Shown piece after piece: positions 36,444 through 46,867 of a stretch of 64,000 nt of DNA. The notes under the pieces are model-generated. The model saw only the letters and a list, made by a program, of their open reading frames with translations, was not told where the DNA came from and made no database searches. Each line of letters begins with the position of its first letter. Positions within the stretch are counted from its first letter, which is position 1. Location of the stretch: the NCBI GenBank assembly GCA_947627045.1, contig CANQUM010000003.1, positions 50,337-114,336 of the forward strand, given 5' to 3'. The translations under genes and the position numbers were made by a program. The stretch comes from an uncultured Clostridia bacterium (GTDB lineage: Bacteria > Bacillota > Clostridia > Oscillospirales > Ruminococcaceae).

Positions 36444-39400
36444 TTACTTATGACTCTGTATTATCTTCATTGCTGCTGTAGATAGATCTTTACCCTCATA
36501 TGTTGTCAGCAACTTTCCAGAGAAATTCTTCTCATACCATTTCTCTTTTTTCTCCCAGTGAGCCTTATATCCCGGTAAATCCAAGCGACCAACATGCTCC
36601 CAGTAATATGTCTCTCCCTTAAACTTTACAGTAAAATCCGGTAAATACATCGTTCCGTCTTTAGCATATAGTGGTTCTTCATACACAAACGGCACCTCTT
36701 CCGAAACAAGCATATTTGCGATAATAACCTCAGATTTCGACCTTACGAAGTATTCTGATAAAGTAGCCAGCTTCTTCTCTTCCTTATACCAGTCGCCACT
36801 ATATAACAACTCGTCTGGTAATGGCTTAAAATCAAATACTGAAGAATTGATTTTTCTTACAGCCGACTTTTCTACATGGCTCATTGTAGTCAATGTGCTG
36901 ATATCCTGTTGTAGGAAGACCGTTACATGCCGCTGAGCCCTTGTAAGAGCAGTATAAAGCAATTCCATCGTTAGCAAATGACTTTCACGCTTAGGAATCA
37001 CAATGTAAACATAGTCGAACTCGGAGCCTTGCGATTTATGAACGCTAATCGCATATGCCAATTCAAGGTTGTCGGTCACATTCTGGTCAGGTATCCAATA
37101 CCCTTTCTCATCCTTGCCCAGGAACTTACCGTAGTTGTAACTATAGTTCAATCTCGATTTTCCAGAAAACTTGCACTGGAAATGCTGGATATTTGTCATC
37201 CATGATATTTTCTTTGCTTCATATGCCATAGGAGAAACTGTTGCGATTTCCCCATTATACACCTCTTGTCTTCCTGGTTTTCGTGTACTCCAATCGTACA
37301 CATACGCCTTATCAGATGCAGGCCTGTTACGAATCTGAATAACCTTATCATACAAGCCAATACCATCGACAGATAAACGCCGGCTCCAATAGCCGTTGAA
37401 GGTGCTCTGCATAAAAGTATTGATGGACATAGTACCATAGAACTCTCCCCTATACGGAGAAATAATCTGAAACCGCTCCGGAGCATCCTTTATCGCTTCA
37501 TTCCAAAGATCATGCAGTTCTCTTTCAGTCTCGGCGCTCTTACCGGTTAATGCCTGCATATCAGTTACAAGCCTATCCTTTAACAGTTTCTCAAGATCCG
37601 CCTGCTCCTGCCAGAAGTAAACACTCAAATCCTTATCTACATCATCATTGCCATGTTCAAGAACTTTGGTGAAGATAGCTTCTTTCTCCAGCTTATGCCT
37701 TGTAGCAGCATCTGTATCATCTCCGGCAGTTTGTTTTTCTTGAATAAAGACATTTGCCAAGTCAAGAATGCCTGTACCATTACCCTCTGCGGTATTAACC
37801 AGTTGCCTGATGTTTTCTGTAAGGACGCCGACACTTTCGGCATATTCATCACTATTCTTTAACCACTCAATAGCATCAGCAAAAACCTTACCTCTTCCGA
37901 TAGGTGGAAGCTGATTCGGATCACCAACCAGTATAAGCCTCTGCACGCTATTCCAGTTTATCGCTCTTACAAGCGTCGCGAACAGGTTCAAATCTATCAT
38001 GGAGCATTCATCAAGAATAAGCGTATTTACATCCTGGCTCTTTTTTCCTCCGGATCTCTTCAGCGTCATATTCTTATTTAACCACCCATTCTTAGCTAGG
38101 AAGGAATGGATTGTCGATGATGGCTTTCCTGTCTGAACCTTAATTCTCTCGGCTGCCTTTCCTGTTGGAGCCATAAGCAAAAAACTGGTCCCAACACCAT
38201 GCACTCTTTCAATATTATCAAGAATTGCTTTGATCACGGTTGTTTTTCCTGTGCCTGCCGCACCAGACAAAACGCAGATTGGCTTTCTGAATATCTGCAT
38301 GCACACTTCAGCCTGCCTATCCAAAATAAACTCATATTTTTCTGCAGTTTCTTCTTTATCAAGCAGTTTAGAATTTTCGTTTTTCAGATTCTTCTTAAAC
38401 TTTTCAGGCGAAATAGGAATCTTCAGTTCAATATCCGTCCGGTCAGCCAAAGATCTGAATACATTCTCAACAACCCTCTCATCCTCATATACGTTACGAA
38501 TATAAAGATATAGATTCTTGTCTTCATCCTGTCTCATAAAGAGACCGCCGCTCAGAATATTTTTCTCAACGTTAAAATTCTTCAGAGAATAGATATACCG
38601 CTTCCATTCCGGCATTCTGTCCAGCCTTACATTAATTGACTTTAATAACGCTTCTGCTTTACCGAAAGAATGAGCGGGGATTCTATTCAATTCATCGACG
38701 CAAAGAGCACGTAACCGTTCCGTGGATCCTGCATCGATGATTTCCTCCAAACCATATTCTGGTGATGGAATGATTCCATTATCAATCTTATAAAACGGAA
38801 TAATGTCATCAGAATCCTCACCAACATATTGTTCAAAGATAATATAAGGATTCTCCACAAGTTCACTAATGGATGCAGTTATTGACACGTCCTCTCGATT
38901 CTCTGACATTATTCCCCTAACCTGCTTGGCGGTTAAATCAAATCTAGGAAGTAAATGAATCAGAAGTTCTTTTTCTTCATCTTCCTTCATCTGGAATTGA
39001 CGGCGTACTATCTTAAGATCTTTGTCGCTGTATTCTATCCCAACAATAGTATTGGAAACACCGTTTAATAAATCTTCCAGCTGTCTATAGAAATCTTTCC
39101 TGCCTTCATCATTTGTTATGTCAAGAAACGGCTTTATCAGTTCTGGCAGCTGTAAAGCTTCAAGGACAGAACCCATCCCCGGAAACGGTCCTCTGGCCTT
39201 CCATAGCTCATTAAGTACAGAACTAAGCCAATCTTTTCTCCTCCTCCAGTCCTCTGTATCATCCCCGATTTCTATCAGAACATCAATAGTCTCCAGCATC
39301 TGGTGAATGACTTCAATCGCATCATCATTCGTTACTTCGCGGCTACCATACTTAAAAGGAGTTCTATTGAGCGGTTTTATTACAAGTCGTTCCGATAGTT

Positions 39401-40085
39401 CGTCATCATGCAAGTATTTCCAGTATGGAATACAAAAACCTTCTTCCGGATACATAGATGTTACAGGTTTTTGCCATGCAAAGCCTCCACCATATTTTCT
39501 TTTGATATCCTCAGTGGTGTTTTCATAAAAATGAAAACTATCTATCTTTTTCAGCCTGGAAACACCTACTATAACATAATTTTCCTCTTCTCCCTCTGAG
39601 AAAGGATTGCTGTAGCCTGCATAATAGAAAACAAGTGATTTTCCCTCATCAAACTGTTCAAAATACTCCTTAGCATTGTTAAAACGCTTGTTATAATCAT
39701 ATGTCTGGGTACTGCCAGCTTCTGGCGAAACATCTTTCTTGTACATAGCTTCATAACACCATGTACAAGCGGTAGCCGGCGGAAGTGTCAATGTTACCGG
39801 ATCTGCATCACCCTCGCCCCACCAATCAGGAGGATCCACACGAGTCTGCACTGTTTCCTTACCAAATGCATTTATACTTAACCCACACGCTATCTTGCAC
39901 GGATACTTACCGGCAGATTCTCCGCAATGGTTCCTTTCTAATTTGAGATTCCTTTTTGTTGCAATCAAATCTCCGGGATATGAATGTGCACCCACACAAT
40001 ATGGATTGTTACATGGATTTTCACATATATGTCCATTCCAGCCTTGATCATGCCAAGCCAGCCTTAAGCTCATGTGCATTGCCAT
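36444..40085 (-). CDS. RecD-like superfamily 1 helicase with Cys-rich N-terminus and nuclease-like C-terminus
   Basis: The 1,213-residue protein has a Cys-rich N-terminus (CENPCNNPYC, CGESAGKYPCKIAC, TACTWCYEA; possible zinc site). A long central region precedes an SF1B helicase core: Walker A LSGAAGTGKTT near 610, DECSMID near 692, LVGDPNQLPP, and a UvrD_C_2-like end with AYAISVHKSQGSEFDYVYIV and LLYTALTRAQ. The last 100 residues (SKSEVIIANML, then YLPDFTVKFKGETYYWEHVG) have an E/PD/E spacing like a PD-(D/E)XK nuclease. ATG follows GGGAGGTGG. It is the last intact gene of the defence operon, 21 nt after res. Confidence 0.85.
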   Translation of the reverse strand: MAMHMSLRLAWHDQGWNGHICENPCNNPYCVGAHSYPGDLIATKRNLKLERNHCGESAGKYPCKIACGLSINAFGKETVQTRVDPPDWWGEGDADPVTLTLPPATACTWCYEAMYKKDVSPEAGSTQTYDYNKRFNNAKEYFEQFDEGKSLVFYYAGYSNPFSEGEEENYVIVGVSRLKKIDSFHFYENTTEDIKRKYGGGFAWQKPVTSMYPEEGFCIPYWKYLHDDELSERLVIKPLNRTPFKYGSREVTNDDAIEVIHQMLETIDVLIEIGDDTEDWRRRKDWLSSVLNELWKARGPFPGMGSVLEALQLPELIKPFLDITNDEGRKDFYRQLEDLLNGVSNTIVGIEYSDKDLKIVRRQFQMKEDEEKELLIHLLPRFDLTAKQVRGIMSENREDVSITASISELVENPYIIFEQYVGEDSDDIIPFYKIDNGIIPSPEYGLEEIIDAGSTERLRALCVDELNRIPAHSFGKAEALLKSINVRLDRMPEWKRYIYSLKNFNVEKNILSGGLFMRQDEDKNLYLYIRNVYEDERVVENVFRSLADRTDIELKIPISPEKFKKNLKNENSKLLDKEETAEKYEFILDRQAEVCMQIFRKPICVLSGAAGTGKTTVIKAILDNIERVHGVGTSFLLMAPTGKAAERIKVQTGKPSSTIHSFLAKNGWLNKNMTLKRSGGKKSQDVNTLILDECSMIDLNLFATLVRAINWNSVQRLILVGDPNQLPPIGRGKVFADAIEWLKNSDEYAESVGVLTENIRQLVNTAEGNGTGILDLANVFIQEKQTAGDDTDAATRHKLEKEAIFTKVLEHGNDDVDKDLSVYFWQEQADLEKLLKDRLVTDMQALTGKSAETERELHDLWNEAIKDAPERFQIISPYRGEFYGTMSINTFMQSTFNGYWSRRLSVDGIGLYDKVIQIRNRPASDKAYVYDWSTRKPGRQEVYNGEIATVSPMAYEAKKISWMTNIQHFQCKFSGKSRLNYSYNYGKFLGKDEKGYWIPDQNVTDNLELAYAISVHKSQGSEFDYVYIVIPKRESHLLTMELLYTALTRAQRHVTVFLQQDISTLTTMSHVEKSAVRKINSSVFDFKPLPDELLYSGDWYKEEKKLATLSEYFVRSKSEVIIANMLVSEEVPFVYEEPLYAKDGTMYLPDFTVKFKGETYYWEHVGRLDLPGYKAHWEKKEKWYEKNFSGKLLTTYEGKDLSTAAMKIIQSHK

Positions 40086-40106
40086 AAGCCACCTCCCAAT
40101 CTAAAA

Positions 40107-43100
40107 CTATTTCATAACCATCTCCAACAGCGACGTATAGCTGTTCACCACATCATATACAACATTATCGCCGGATATAGCCTTAAAGTGCTCCTTCGCG
40201 CAATGGATCTTCGACTCTTCAATCAGCCTCATCTGCATAGAATTCATGGAACCCTTTGTCTCCGCTACAAAGTAAATATGCTTCACGCTGCCTTCATAGA
40301 ATGCAATCGCCCAGTCCGGATTGTAGTGACCAATCGGAGTTGAAATATAGAATCCATCCGGCAGCTTCACATATACAGCTACATCCGTGTTAGTATCCAG
40401 ATCCGTCGCAAAATCACGTTCATTGGACGAATCATATACGATGTGATCATACAGGTGCTTCTTTGCTTTCATTGCATTGACACCCAGTTTACCTTTGATT
40501 GTCGGATCCGTAAAAATATCCGTACCATACTGTTCATCCAGTACATCGTAGGTAATATGCTCTATGATAGCGGTCGCTTTCTGGTCATTGATCAGCTGTG
40601 CTGCCTTTGTGATGAATTCCTCCGGATTATCCTTGAATTGATTAAATACAGTCGGCTGGATTCCCTGCAGTATAGCAATTATCGCCTTACGTGTTAGTCC
40701 GGTTTCATCCACCAGTTTGCCGATCAGATCGTATTTCACATTGGAATTGACCGCCACAGACACGCCGTAACTTCCGAACTCTTCTTTCACAAACGAAGCC
40801 CCCGCAATCAGGTCTTCCTTGGATTTGATGGAATCCATCGCACCGGTCTCCACCCGGAAATAAATCTTTGCAACGCTCAGTTTGGAATCCAACGATGCAA
40901 TTGACTTACGGATCAGTTCATCGGTATCAAAATCAACCACATAAACTGACTTTGCATTGATCTTTGACCACAACGCCTTGAACTCTTTGCTGTTAAGTTT
41001 CTCATCGTCCACCTGCAGCTCAACATTATTGCTGCGGGCATTTTCAGGCTGCATTGCCTTACTGTCGTAAATGGAATCGATAATCTCGATGACCCCTGAA
41101 GCAATATCTTTTGCTTCCTCTGCTATCTTTATTTCTCCGTTTGCCTTATCTTCGTAGTACTTATCGGTAAGCTGTCCCAACTTATTGATATATCCATTTA
41201 CAATCAAATCGAAATGGATCGCTGACGCTACATCGCTTGTAATCAAAAGTTCATTGCCCTGATTATCCTTAACAGGCTTATCAACAAAGAGCTCTCTGGT
41301 GACTGCCTTCGGTCTGTCAGCAACAGCTTCAGCCATTTCGGTCTGTAACCCTTTCGCAAAGGAATCATAACTTTCGCTTGCAATAACTGTAAGCACATTC
41401 ACATTATAAACGTCATTGCCCAGGGCATTAACATCCATACGCTCTCCATTCTGATCGACACAAAGACGAAGTCCGCGCCCAACTTCCTGACGCTTACGAA
41501 CATCACTATTGCTTTGTTTCAACGTGCAAATCTGAAAGACATTTGGATTATCCCAACCTTCACGAAGAGCCGAATGAGAAAAGACGAAACGTACCGGAGA
41601 CTTTCTCGGATCGCGATCCAAAAGCAGTTCTTTATTTTTCATAATCAACTCGTATGCGCTTACATCATCGGAAGTAGTTTCTTTTCTTCTGATCTTAGAA
41701 TTGACCATCTTTCCTTTTCCATCTATAGAAAAATATCCTGCATGAGTCTTTCCTGCCGGGATTGCCTGCAGGTACTTAATATAATCATCCTCTCCCAGAG
41801 AAAGCTGCATATTGTTCAGAATATCCTCATATTCTTCCTCAAACATAACGGCATACTTTCCGTTCACAGGCTGATTTGCAGCATCATACTCGCGATAATT
41901 CGCCACCTCATCTATGAAAAACAAGGATAAAACCTTGATTCCCTTATAGAATAGCTGGCGTTCCCTCTGCAGATGGGACAGTATCGTTTCCCGGATTTGA
42001 ATACGGCGCAGCTGGTCTTCATCCACATCGCCAATGACATCTCCGGCATAAATCTTGATACCGTTGATAAACTCTACAGAATCATCTCGGCCATCAATAT
42101 GACTCACAACAAAGCTATTCTTATATTCTTCAAGACCGTTGGAATAGTCATATAGATTATCTCCTTCTTTTACGATCTTGCTTTTCTTCTTCGTAACGCC
42201 GCTCGCCATCTTCATTTCAAACTGAAGCGTAGCTGTCGGATCACTTTTAGACAGATTGATGCTTTCCAGATACAGATAACTGTCCGTAGCTGTACTGCCT
42301 GTCTCTGTAATTCCTTTAACGGCAATCTTTTTAACCAGACGTTTATTATACGCTTCCATTGCATCTAGACGATAGACCATGTTATAGATACTGTCACTCT
42401 TATGTGTGGCAGAATAGCGAAGTGTGATCATAGGATTAAACTGCTTCAAGTTTTCTTTCGTTTGCTTACCTTCCACAGACTGCGGCTCATCTATAATCAG
42501 AATAGGATTCGTCTTGGCGATGATATCAATCGGCCTGCGTGAACGGAACTCATCCAGCTTCATATAGATTCTTCTGGCATCCTTACCCCTTGCATTAAAC
42601 GCCTGAGAATTGATAATCATGGCGTTGATAGAACTATCTGAAGCAAAACGATCTATCTCTGTAAGCTGAGCCGAATTGTAAATAAAGAATCTGATCTTCT
42701 TTCCGTATTCTTCCGCAAAATGTTCCTGCGTCATTTCAAAGGACTTGTATACACCTTCTCGGATAGCAATGCTTGGCACAACAATGATGAACTTACTCCA
42801 TCCATAGGCACGGTTCAACTCATACATTGTTTTAATATATGTATAGGTCTTACCAACGCCAGTCTCCATCTCTATTGTGAGATTGTAACCATTATCTCTT
42901 CCCTCCAACTTGTCAGACGGCGCAATCTGATTCGCACGCTGTATCTTTTGCAGGTGCTCCAGAATCATCCTGTCATTTAATTCCGGAACAATTCTCTGAT
43001 TGCTCCATCCCGTAAAATCTACATCGTCTGTCAAACTTTGCTGTATATAACCGGAGCCTCTGTCCATCATGTAAGTAGGAGTCAAATACGGCTGCCCTGC

Positions 43101-43166
43101 AAAGACATCTACAACAGCTTTTGCCGCATCCGCCTGAAATTTTTGATGTTTGTACTGTATTTTCAT
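40107..43166 (-). CDS. res: Type III restriction Res-like helicase-nuclease
   Basis: The 1,019-residue protein has the type III Res order. It begins with a Q-motif-like FQADAAKAVVDVF; Walker A METGVGKTYTY is near 103, LIIDEPQSVEG near 226 and LRYSATHK shortly after. The second domain has SALREGWDNPNVFQICTLKQ and RQEVGRGLRLCVD. The C-terminal endonuclease shows YNPDWAIAFYEG near 951 and FVAETKG near 969, the PD...ExK pair. Res translocates and cuts DNA together with Mod. It overlaps the YhcG gene by 4 nt. Here Mod and Res are separated by the YhcG nuclease gene. Confidence 0.92.
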   Translation of the reverse strand: MKIQYKHQKFQADAAKAVVDVFAGQPYLTPTYMMDRGSGYIQQSLTDDVDFTGWSNQRIVPELNDRMILEHLQKIQRANQIAPSDKLEGRDNGYNLTIEMETGVGKTYTYIKTMYELNRAYGWSKFIIVVPSIAIREGVYKSFEMTQEHFAEEYGKKIRFFIYNSAQLTEIDRFASDSSINAMIINSQAFNARGKDARRIYMKLDEFRSRRPIDIIAKTNPILIIDEPQSVEGKQTKENLKQFNPMITLRYSATHKSDSIYNMVYRLDAMEAYNKRLVKKIAVKGITETGSTATDSYLYLESINLSKSDPTATLQFEMKMASGVTKKKSKIVKEGDNLYDYSNGLEEYKNSFVVSHIDGRDDSVEFINGIKIYAGDVIGDVDEDQLRRIQIRETILSHLQRERQLFYKGIKVLSLFFIDEVANYREYDAANQPVNGKYAVMFEEEYEDILNNMQLSLGEDDYIKYLQAIPAGKTHAGYFSIDGKGKMVNSKIRRKETTSDDVSAYELIMKNKELLLDRDPRKSPVRFVFSHSALREGWDNPNVFQICTLKQSNSDVRKRQEVGRGLRLCVDQNGERMDVNALGNDVYNVNVLTVIASESYDSFAKGLQTEMAEAVADRPKAVTRELFVDKPVKDNQGNELLITSDVASAIHFDLIVNGYINKLGQLTDKYYEDKANGEIKIAEEAKDIASGVIEIIDSIYDSKAMQPENARSNNVELQVDDEKLNSKEFKALWSKINAKSVYVVDFDTDELIRKSIASLDSKLSVAKIYFRVETGAMDSIKSKEDLIAGASFVKEEFGSYGVSVAVNSNVKYDLIGKLVDETGLTRKAIIAILQGIQPTVFNQFKDNPEEFITKAAQLINDQKATAIIEHITYDVLDEQYGTDIFTDPTIKGKLGVNAMKAKKHLYDHIVYDSSNERDFATDLDTNTDVAVYVKLPDGFYISTPIGHYNPDWAIAFYEGSVKHIYFVAETKGSMNSMQMRLIEESKIHCAKEHFKAISGDNVVYDVVNSYTSLLEMVMK

Positions 43167-44245
43167 GAAGTCTCGCCTCCATCTTCATCTTCAAGATGTT
43201 CTTCCAATAATTTTCTCAAAGCCTCTTTACTTGGCAGAACTGTCTCATACTTGCTGGCAAAAATTTGCGAATTATCTTCCGGCAGCGTCATCTCCACAAC
43301 TGCATTGTTCTTCTCACGGCAGAGCAAAATACCAATCGTAGGATTCTCATCGGGAAGTTTCACCTTGCGGTCATAGTAATGGACATACATCTGCATCTGA
43401 CCAATATCCTGATGCTTCAACTCTCCAATCTTCAAATCAAAAAGAACAAAACAGCGCAATAACCGATTATAGAAGACCAAATCGACCATGAAGTGTTCTT
43501 CATCAAATGTAAAGCGCACCTGCCGACCAACAAATGCAAAGCCTGTTCCAAGTTCCAAAAGAAACTGCTGTAAATGATCGATAATACGATTCTCCAAATC
43601 ACTTTCCGAATATTCCGGAAGTTCTTTTAATCCAAGAAATTCAAGAACATAAGGATCCTTTATCGCATCTTTCGGCGTTTCTATCTTCTGTCCTTCCATT
43701 GCAAGCCTATAAACTTTTTCTTTATCTGTACTGAGCGCCAAGCGTTCATAAAGGGCGCTGTTGCACTGGCGCTTTAATTCACTGAGGCTCCAATCATTTT
43801 TCACGGACTCAATCTCATAAAAATGCCGCTCATCCAAATTGTCAATCCGCATCAATTTCAGATAATGCGACCAGCTCAGGAAAAACTTCCTGCCGGTACT
43901 GACTGAAGGCAGATTTTCAAATTGGCTAAACACTGTTTCGCCAATTTGATCTGTTGAATACACTTTATAAAACTGTCGAATGTTTTTCAAATTTCCGACT
44001 GAAAATCCTTTTCCGTAAATCTGTGTCAAATATGCCGATAACTCTTTCAAAAGCTGCGCACCATATGCAGCTCTACTCTCTCCGTGCTGTTCCTCCTCAA
44101 CAATCATTCTGCCAATTTCAAAATATGCGTATACCATAGAGAGATTGACAGCTGTTTTGGCTTTTTTACGGGCTTCTTCCAATATATCAGAAATATTTTG
44201 AAAAAAATCCTGATTTATCGAAAACGTTAATTCTTTTTTATCCAT
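43163..44245 (-). CDS. YhcG-like PDDEXK nuclease (DUF1016)
   Basis: The 360 residues match the DUF1016/YhcG family. The helical N-terminal part has ILEEARKKAKTAVNLSMVYA, then YFEIGRMIVEEEQHGESRA and YGKGFSVGNLKNIRQFY. The C-terminal nuclease has YVLEFLGLKELPEYSE, the core HFMVDLVFYNRLLRCFVLFD with LKIG (D...DxK pattern), and NPTIGILLC. Length is typical. ATG follows GGGAGGAC. YhcG proteins are often found inside restriction-modification loci. It is flanked by mod (11 nt) and res (4-nt overlap). Confidence 0.92.
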   Translation of the reverse strand: MDKKELTFSINQDFFQNISDILEEARKKAKTAVNLSMVYAYFEIGRMIVEEEQHGESRAAYGAQLLKELSAYLTQIYGKGFSVGNLKNIRQFYKVYSTDQIGETVFSQFENLPSVSTGRKFFLSWSHYLKLMRIDNLDERHFYEIESVKNDWSLSELKRQCNSALYERLALSTDKEKVYRLAMEGQKIETPKDAIKDPYVLEFLGLKELPEYSESDLENRIIDHLQQFLLELGTGFAFVGRQVRFTFDEEHFMVDLVFYNRLLRCFVLFDLKIGELKHQDIGQMQMYVHYYDRKVKLPDENPTIGILLCREKNNAVVEMTLPEDNSQIFASKYETVLPSKEALRKLLEEHLEDEDGGETS

Positions 44246-44256
44246 CGCTGTCCTCC

Positions 44257-46227
44257 CTATATTACTTTGACCCTTGTATCCGGCGCTAACATTTTGAATA
44301 TCTCTCCGACATTGATTTTTGCAGGGCTGCCGTTAAAACTGCTGTCGCGAAAAACTGCTCGTAGAGGTTGACATTTTGCAATCTTCCTAATCACAGAATC
44401 CGGAATATTTTCATCAAAACATGCAATCAGGTCACCGTCATTATAGTTATGCACTGTGCAGCCATCTATTTGCTCTGAGGTATAAGGCAAGGACAGAGGA
44501 AGCCCCCATTCCAGCAAACAACCAAACAGCAAATCCAATGGAGTACGGTCGGATTTGATATTGCTTTCTAACATAGACAGCAGGTCCTGAGTGTAGTCTC
44601 CTGCGGAATAATATACATCGTTCATGTTGCTATCATCCAATTTAAAAACGCGGAAACCACCATCGAAATCTGCATCAGGATGCTCCGTGGCAATTTTCTT
44701 GGCTGCACGGCGGATACGTTCCTTACCGATTTCGCAGATATTACTGTAACCCTCTTTATAGGCCTCAGTTTTTTCGTCACAGGGCTCCTGAAGTTGTACC
44801 ATAATAAATTTACGATGACCACCATCCTCCGCGTTAAGCTGCATGACCGCATGGGCGGTGGTAGCACTGCCGGAGAAAAAGTCCATTACAATCATTTCTT
44901 TATCACTTATAGAATTTATAAGCAATTTTAGCAAAGCAACAGATTTTGGATAATCAAAGTATTTTTTGTTATCAAATAACTTCTGTACCTCACTATCACC
45001 ATTTGAAATGTTTGTAATTATATCTTTTAGTAAAGTTGTGTTAAAGTCTCTAATTCTTGTATATATTTCGTAACCGCCAGTTGAATTAGGTAAAACAATC
45101 AAATCATAACTCTCATTAGCTATTTTCTGCCTTGACCATCTCCACGCATGGTATTTATGCACTCCGTCACCATTCTTATGTGGTAATAGTTCAACAAAGC
45201 CTTCTTTCTTTTCTCCTATCTCCCCAGTTATAATTTCCTCAGTTGTTGGATTGTAAAAAATACTGAAAACTAAATTAGGACGGGTCACCTCGTTAAATTT
45301 TCTGTTATGATTGTACAATGTATCACCAATAGCAAATGCTCCTCTTTCATCAGTTCTTATATCCTTGTTAAAACCCTTATATGAATCAGGCATATTATCC
45401 TTTGCAAACTGAATGTCAACAGTTAATCCACTGGTTAGAATTGCATTTTTAGAATATACAATGACACTCTCCCATGTTTTGGCAGCACCAAATCCCGCTA
45501 TCTGCCGTCCAGTTATATTTGATACCCAAGCAAATTGATTTACATAATTATTGCTTCCAAATACTTCATCACAAATTTTTCTAACATTATAGACCTCATT
45601 ATCATCAATAGATATGAATATCAATCCGTCATCACTCAACAAATTTCTCGCCAGCATAAGCCGTGCATAAATCATACTGCACCAGTCGGAATGGAATCTG
45701 CCGTTTGTGTCGGTATTCTTAAAAAGGCGGTTGCCGTTATAATCAACTGCTCCACTTTCTTCGGCGTATTCTTCCGCAGAAACGTCAAAATCATCACGGT
45801 AAACAAAATCATTACCTGTGTTGTAAGGCGGATCAATATAAATCATTTTCACTTTTCCCAGATAACTCTCCTGCAACAGTTTCAGCACTTCTAGATTGTC
45901 GCCTTCAATATAGAGATTTTCCGTCGTATCCCAATTCACACTTTCCTCTGGACACGGACGTAGCGTTTTTCGTATCGGTTTATTAGCCTCTGCAATTGCC
46001 GCTTTTTTCCCCACCCAAGTAAATTCGTACGCTTCATCACCCTCAATCACATCTGGCGAAAGCATCTGCTTTAGCAAATCAAAATTCACAACTTTCTTGT
46101 ATACCTTATAGTCAGATGTACTGCGTTCCTCGTCCAGATCTTCCGTGATACAGTTTGGAAATAACTCCGCAATTTTTTCTATATTTTGATTTACAATATC
46201 CATTGATTCCATTCTCATTTTTTCCAT
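44257..46227 (-). CDS. mod: Type III Mod N6-adenine DNA methyltransferase
   Basis: The 656 residues show the beta-class order: motif IV MIYIDPPYNTGNDFVY near 133, a target-recognition stretch (about 220-430), then motif I VMDFFSGSATTAHAVMQLN near 449 and FIMVQLQEP. This is the layout of type III Mod subunits, which recognise a short asymmetric site and methylate one strand. ATG follows GAAGGAG. It starts 1 nt after the membrane-protein gene. Methylation is expected to prevent cleavage by the Res-like protein and possibly by the other nucleases of the operon. Confidence 0.93.
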   Translation of the reverse strand: MEKMRMESMDIVNQNIEKIAELFPNCITEDLDEERSTSDYKVYKKVVNFDLLKQMLSPDVIEGDEAYEFTWVGKKAAIAEANKPIRKTLRPCPEESVNWDTTENLYIEGDNLEVLKLLQESYLGKVKMIYIDPPYNTGNDFVYRDDFDVSAEEYAEESGAVDYNGNRLFKNTDTNGRFHSDWCSMIYARLMLARNLLSDDGLIFISIDDNEVYNVRKICDEVFGSNNYVNQFAWVSNITGRQIAGFGAAKTWESVIVYSKNAILTSGLTVDIQFAKDNMPDSYKGFNKDIRTDERGAFAIGDTLYNHNRKFNEVTRPNLVFSIFYNPTTEEIITGEIGEKKEGFVELLPHKNGDGVHKYHAWRWSRQKIANESYDLIVLPNSTGGYEIYTRIRDFNTTLLKDIITNISNGDSEVQKLFDNKKYFDYPKSVALLKLLINSISDKEMIVMDFFSGSATTAHAVMQLNAEDGGHRKFIMVQLQEPCDEKTEAYKEGYSNICEIGKERIRRAAKKIATEHPDADFDGGFRVFKLDDSNMNDVYYSAGDYTQDLLSMLESNIKSDRTPLDLLFGCLLEWGLPLSLPYTSEQIDGCTVHNYNDGDLIACFDENIPDSVIRKIAKCQPLRAVFRDSSFNGSPAKINVGEIFKMLAPDTRVKVI

Positions 46228-46228
46228 T

Positions 46229-46867
46229 TTACTTTTCTCCTTCTATTACAGAAAGTTGTTCTAAATATATCCTCAAACCACTTTGCATTTTCCCCATAGA
46301 AACATCTATTAACTTATAATCTTCCGGTTCCTTTGTACGCATATATTTATGACACGCATTACATGCTTCTTGCAAAAGCAGCCAATTTGTATGTGGAATA
46401 AATGCTCCAGAATACCCTAATTGATTACGCAAATTCATTATTTCCGAACTGATACCTTTTTCTAATTCTATAACACTTTCCTTTGTTATCAGGTCACCAT
46501 TAACAAAGTCCCGTAAGCATTCATCCATATCGCATTCTAACAATTCTGCAACGCTTTTTATGTTGCCCGGAGCTTTCTGAAGTCCCACATATATTTGAAT
46601 ATCATTATACAATTTTCCAAAATCCATATTAAACGTTAGATATATCTCATATTCTTTGTCAAACAATGCTTTAGAAATCGACTTTTTAGATTCAATATTA
46701 TTCCTATACAATTCCATCTCTTTATTAAGTTTTAAATCATACTTTTTTGCTAGCTGTTCAGCAATAAGATTTGAAGAAAATTTGATTGCTCCAATGATAA
46801 TTCCACCAATACCACCGGCACTGGCAATACATGCCACAACTAAAGTCCCTATTTGCCCAACCGTCAT
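46229..46867 (-). CDS. Single-helix membrane protein embedded in the defence operon
   Basis: The 212-residue protein begins MTVGQIGTLVVACIASAGGI; residues about 5-30 form one hydrophobic helix, followed by a long helical, charged cytoplasmic part (about 40-200: LNKEMELYRNNIESKKSISK, LFDKEYEIYLTFNMDFGKL). No enzymatic motif is visible and I recognise no family. Its ATG overlaps the DUF4391 stop (ATGA) and its stop lies 1 nt before mod, so it is co-translated with the system. A membrane tether or effector role is conceivable but unproven. Confidence 0.8.
   Translation of the reverse strand: MTVGQIGTLVVACIASAGGIGGIIIGAIKFSSNLIAEQLAKKYDLKLNKEMELYRNNIESKKSISKALFDKEYEIYLTFNMDFGKLYNDIQIYVGLQKAPGNIKSVAELLECDMDECLRDFVNGDLITKESVIELEKGISSEIMNLRNQLGYSGAFIPHTNWLLLQEACNACHKYMRTKEPEDYKLIDVSMGKMQSGLRIYLEQLSVIEGEK

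Noticed and set aside
41514..41930. Plus-strand frame of 138 codons opposite res
   Set aside because: The minus-strand Res protein has all expected motifs here; the opposite frame has none.
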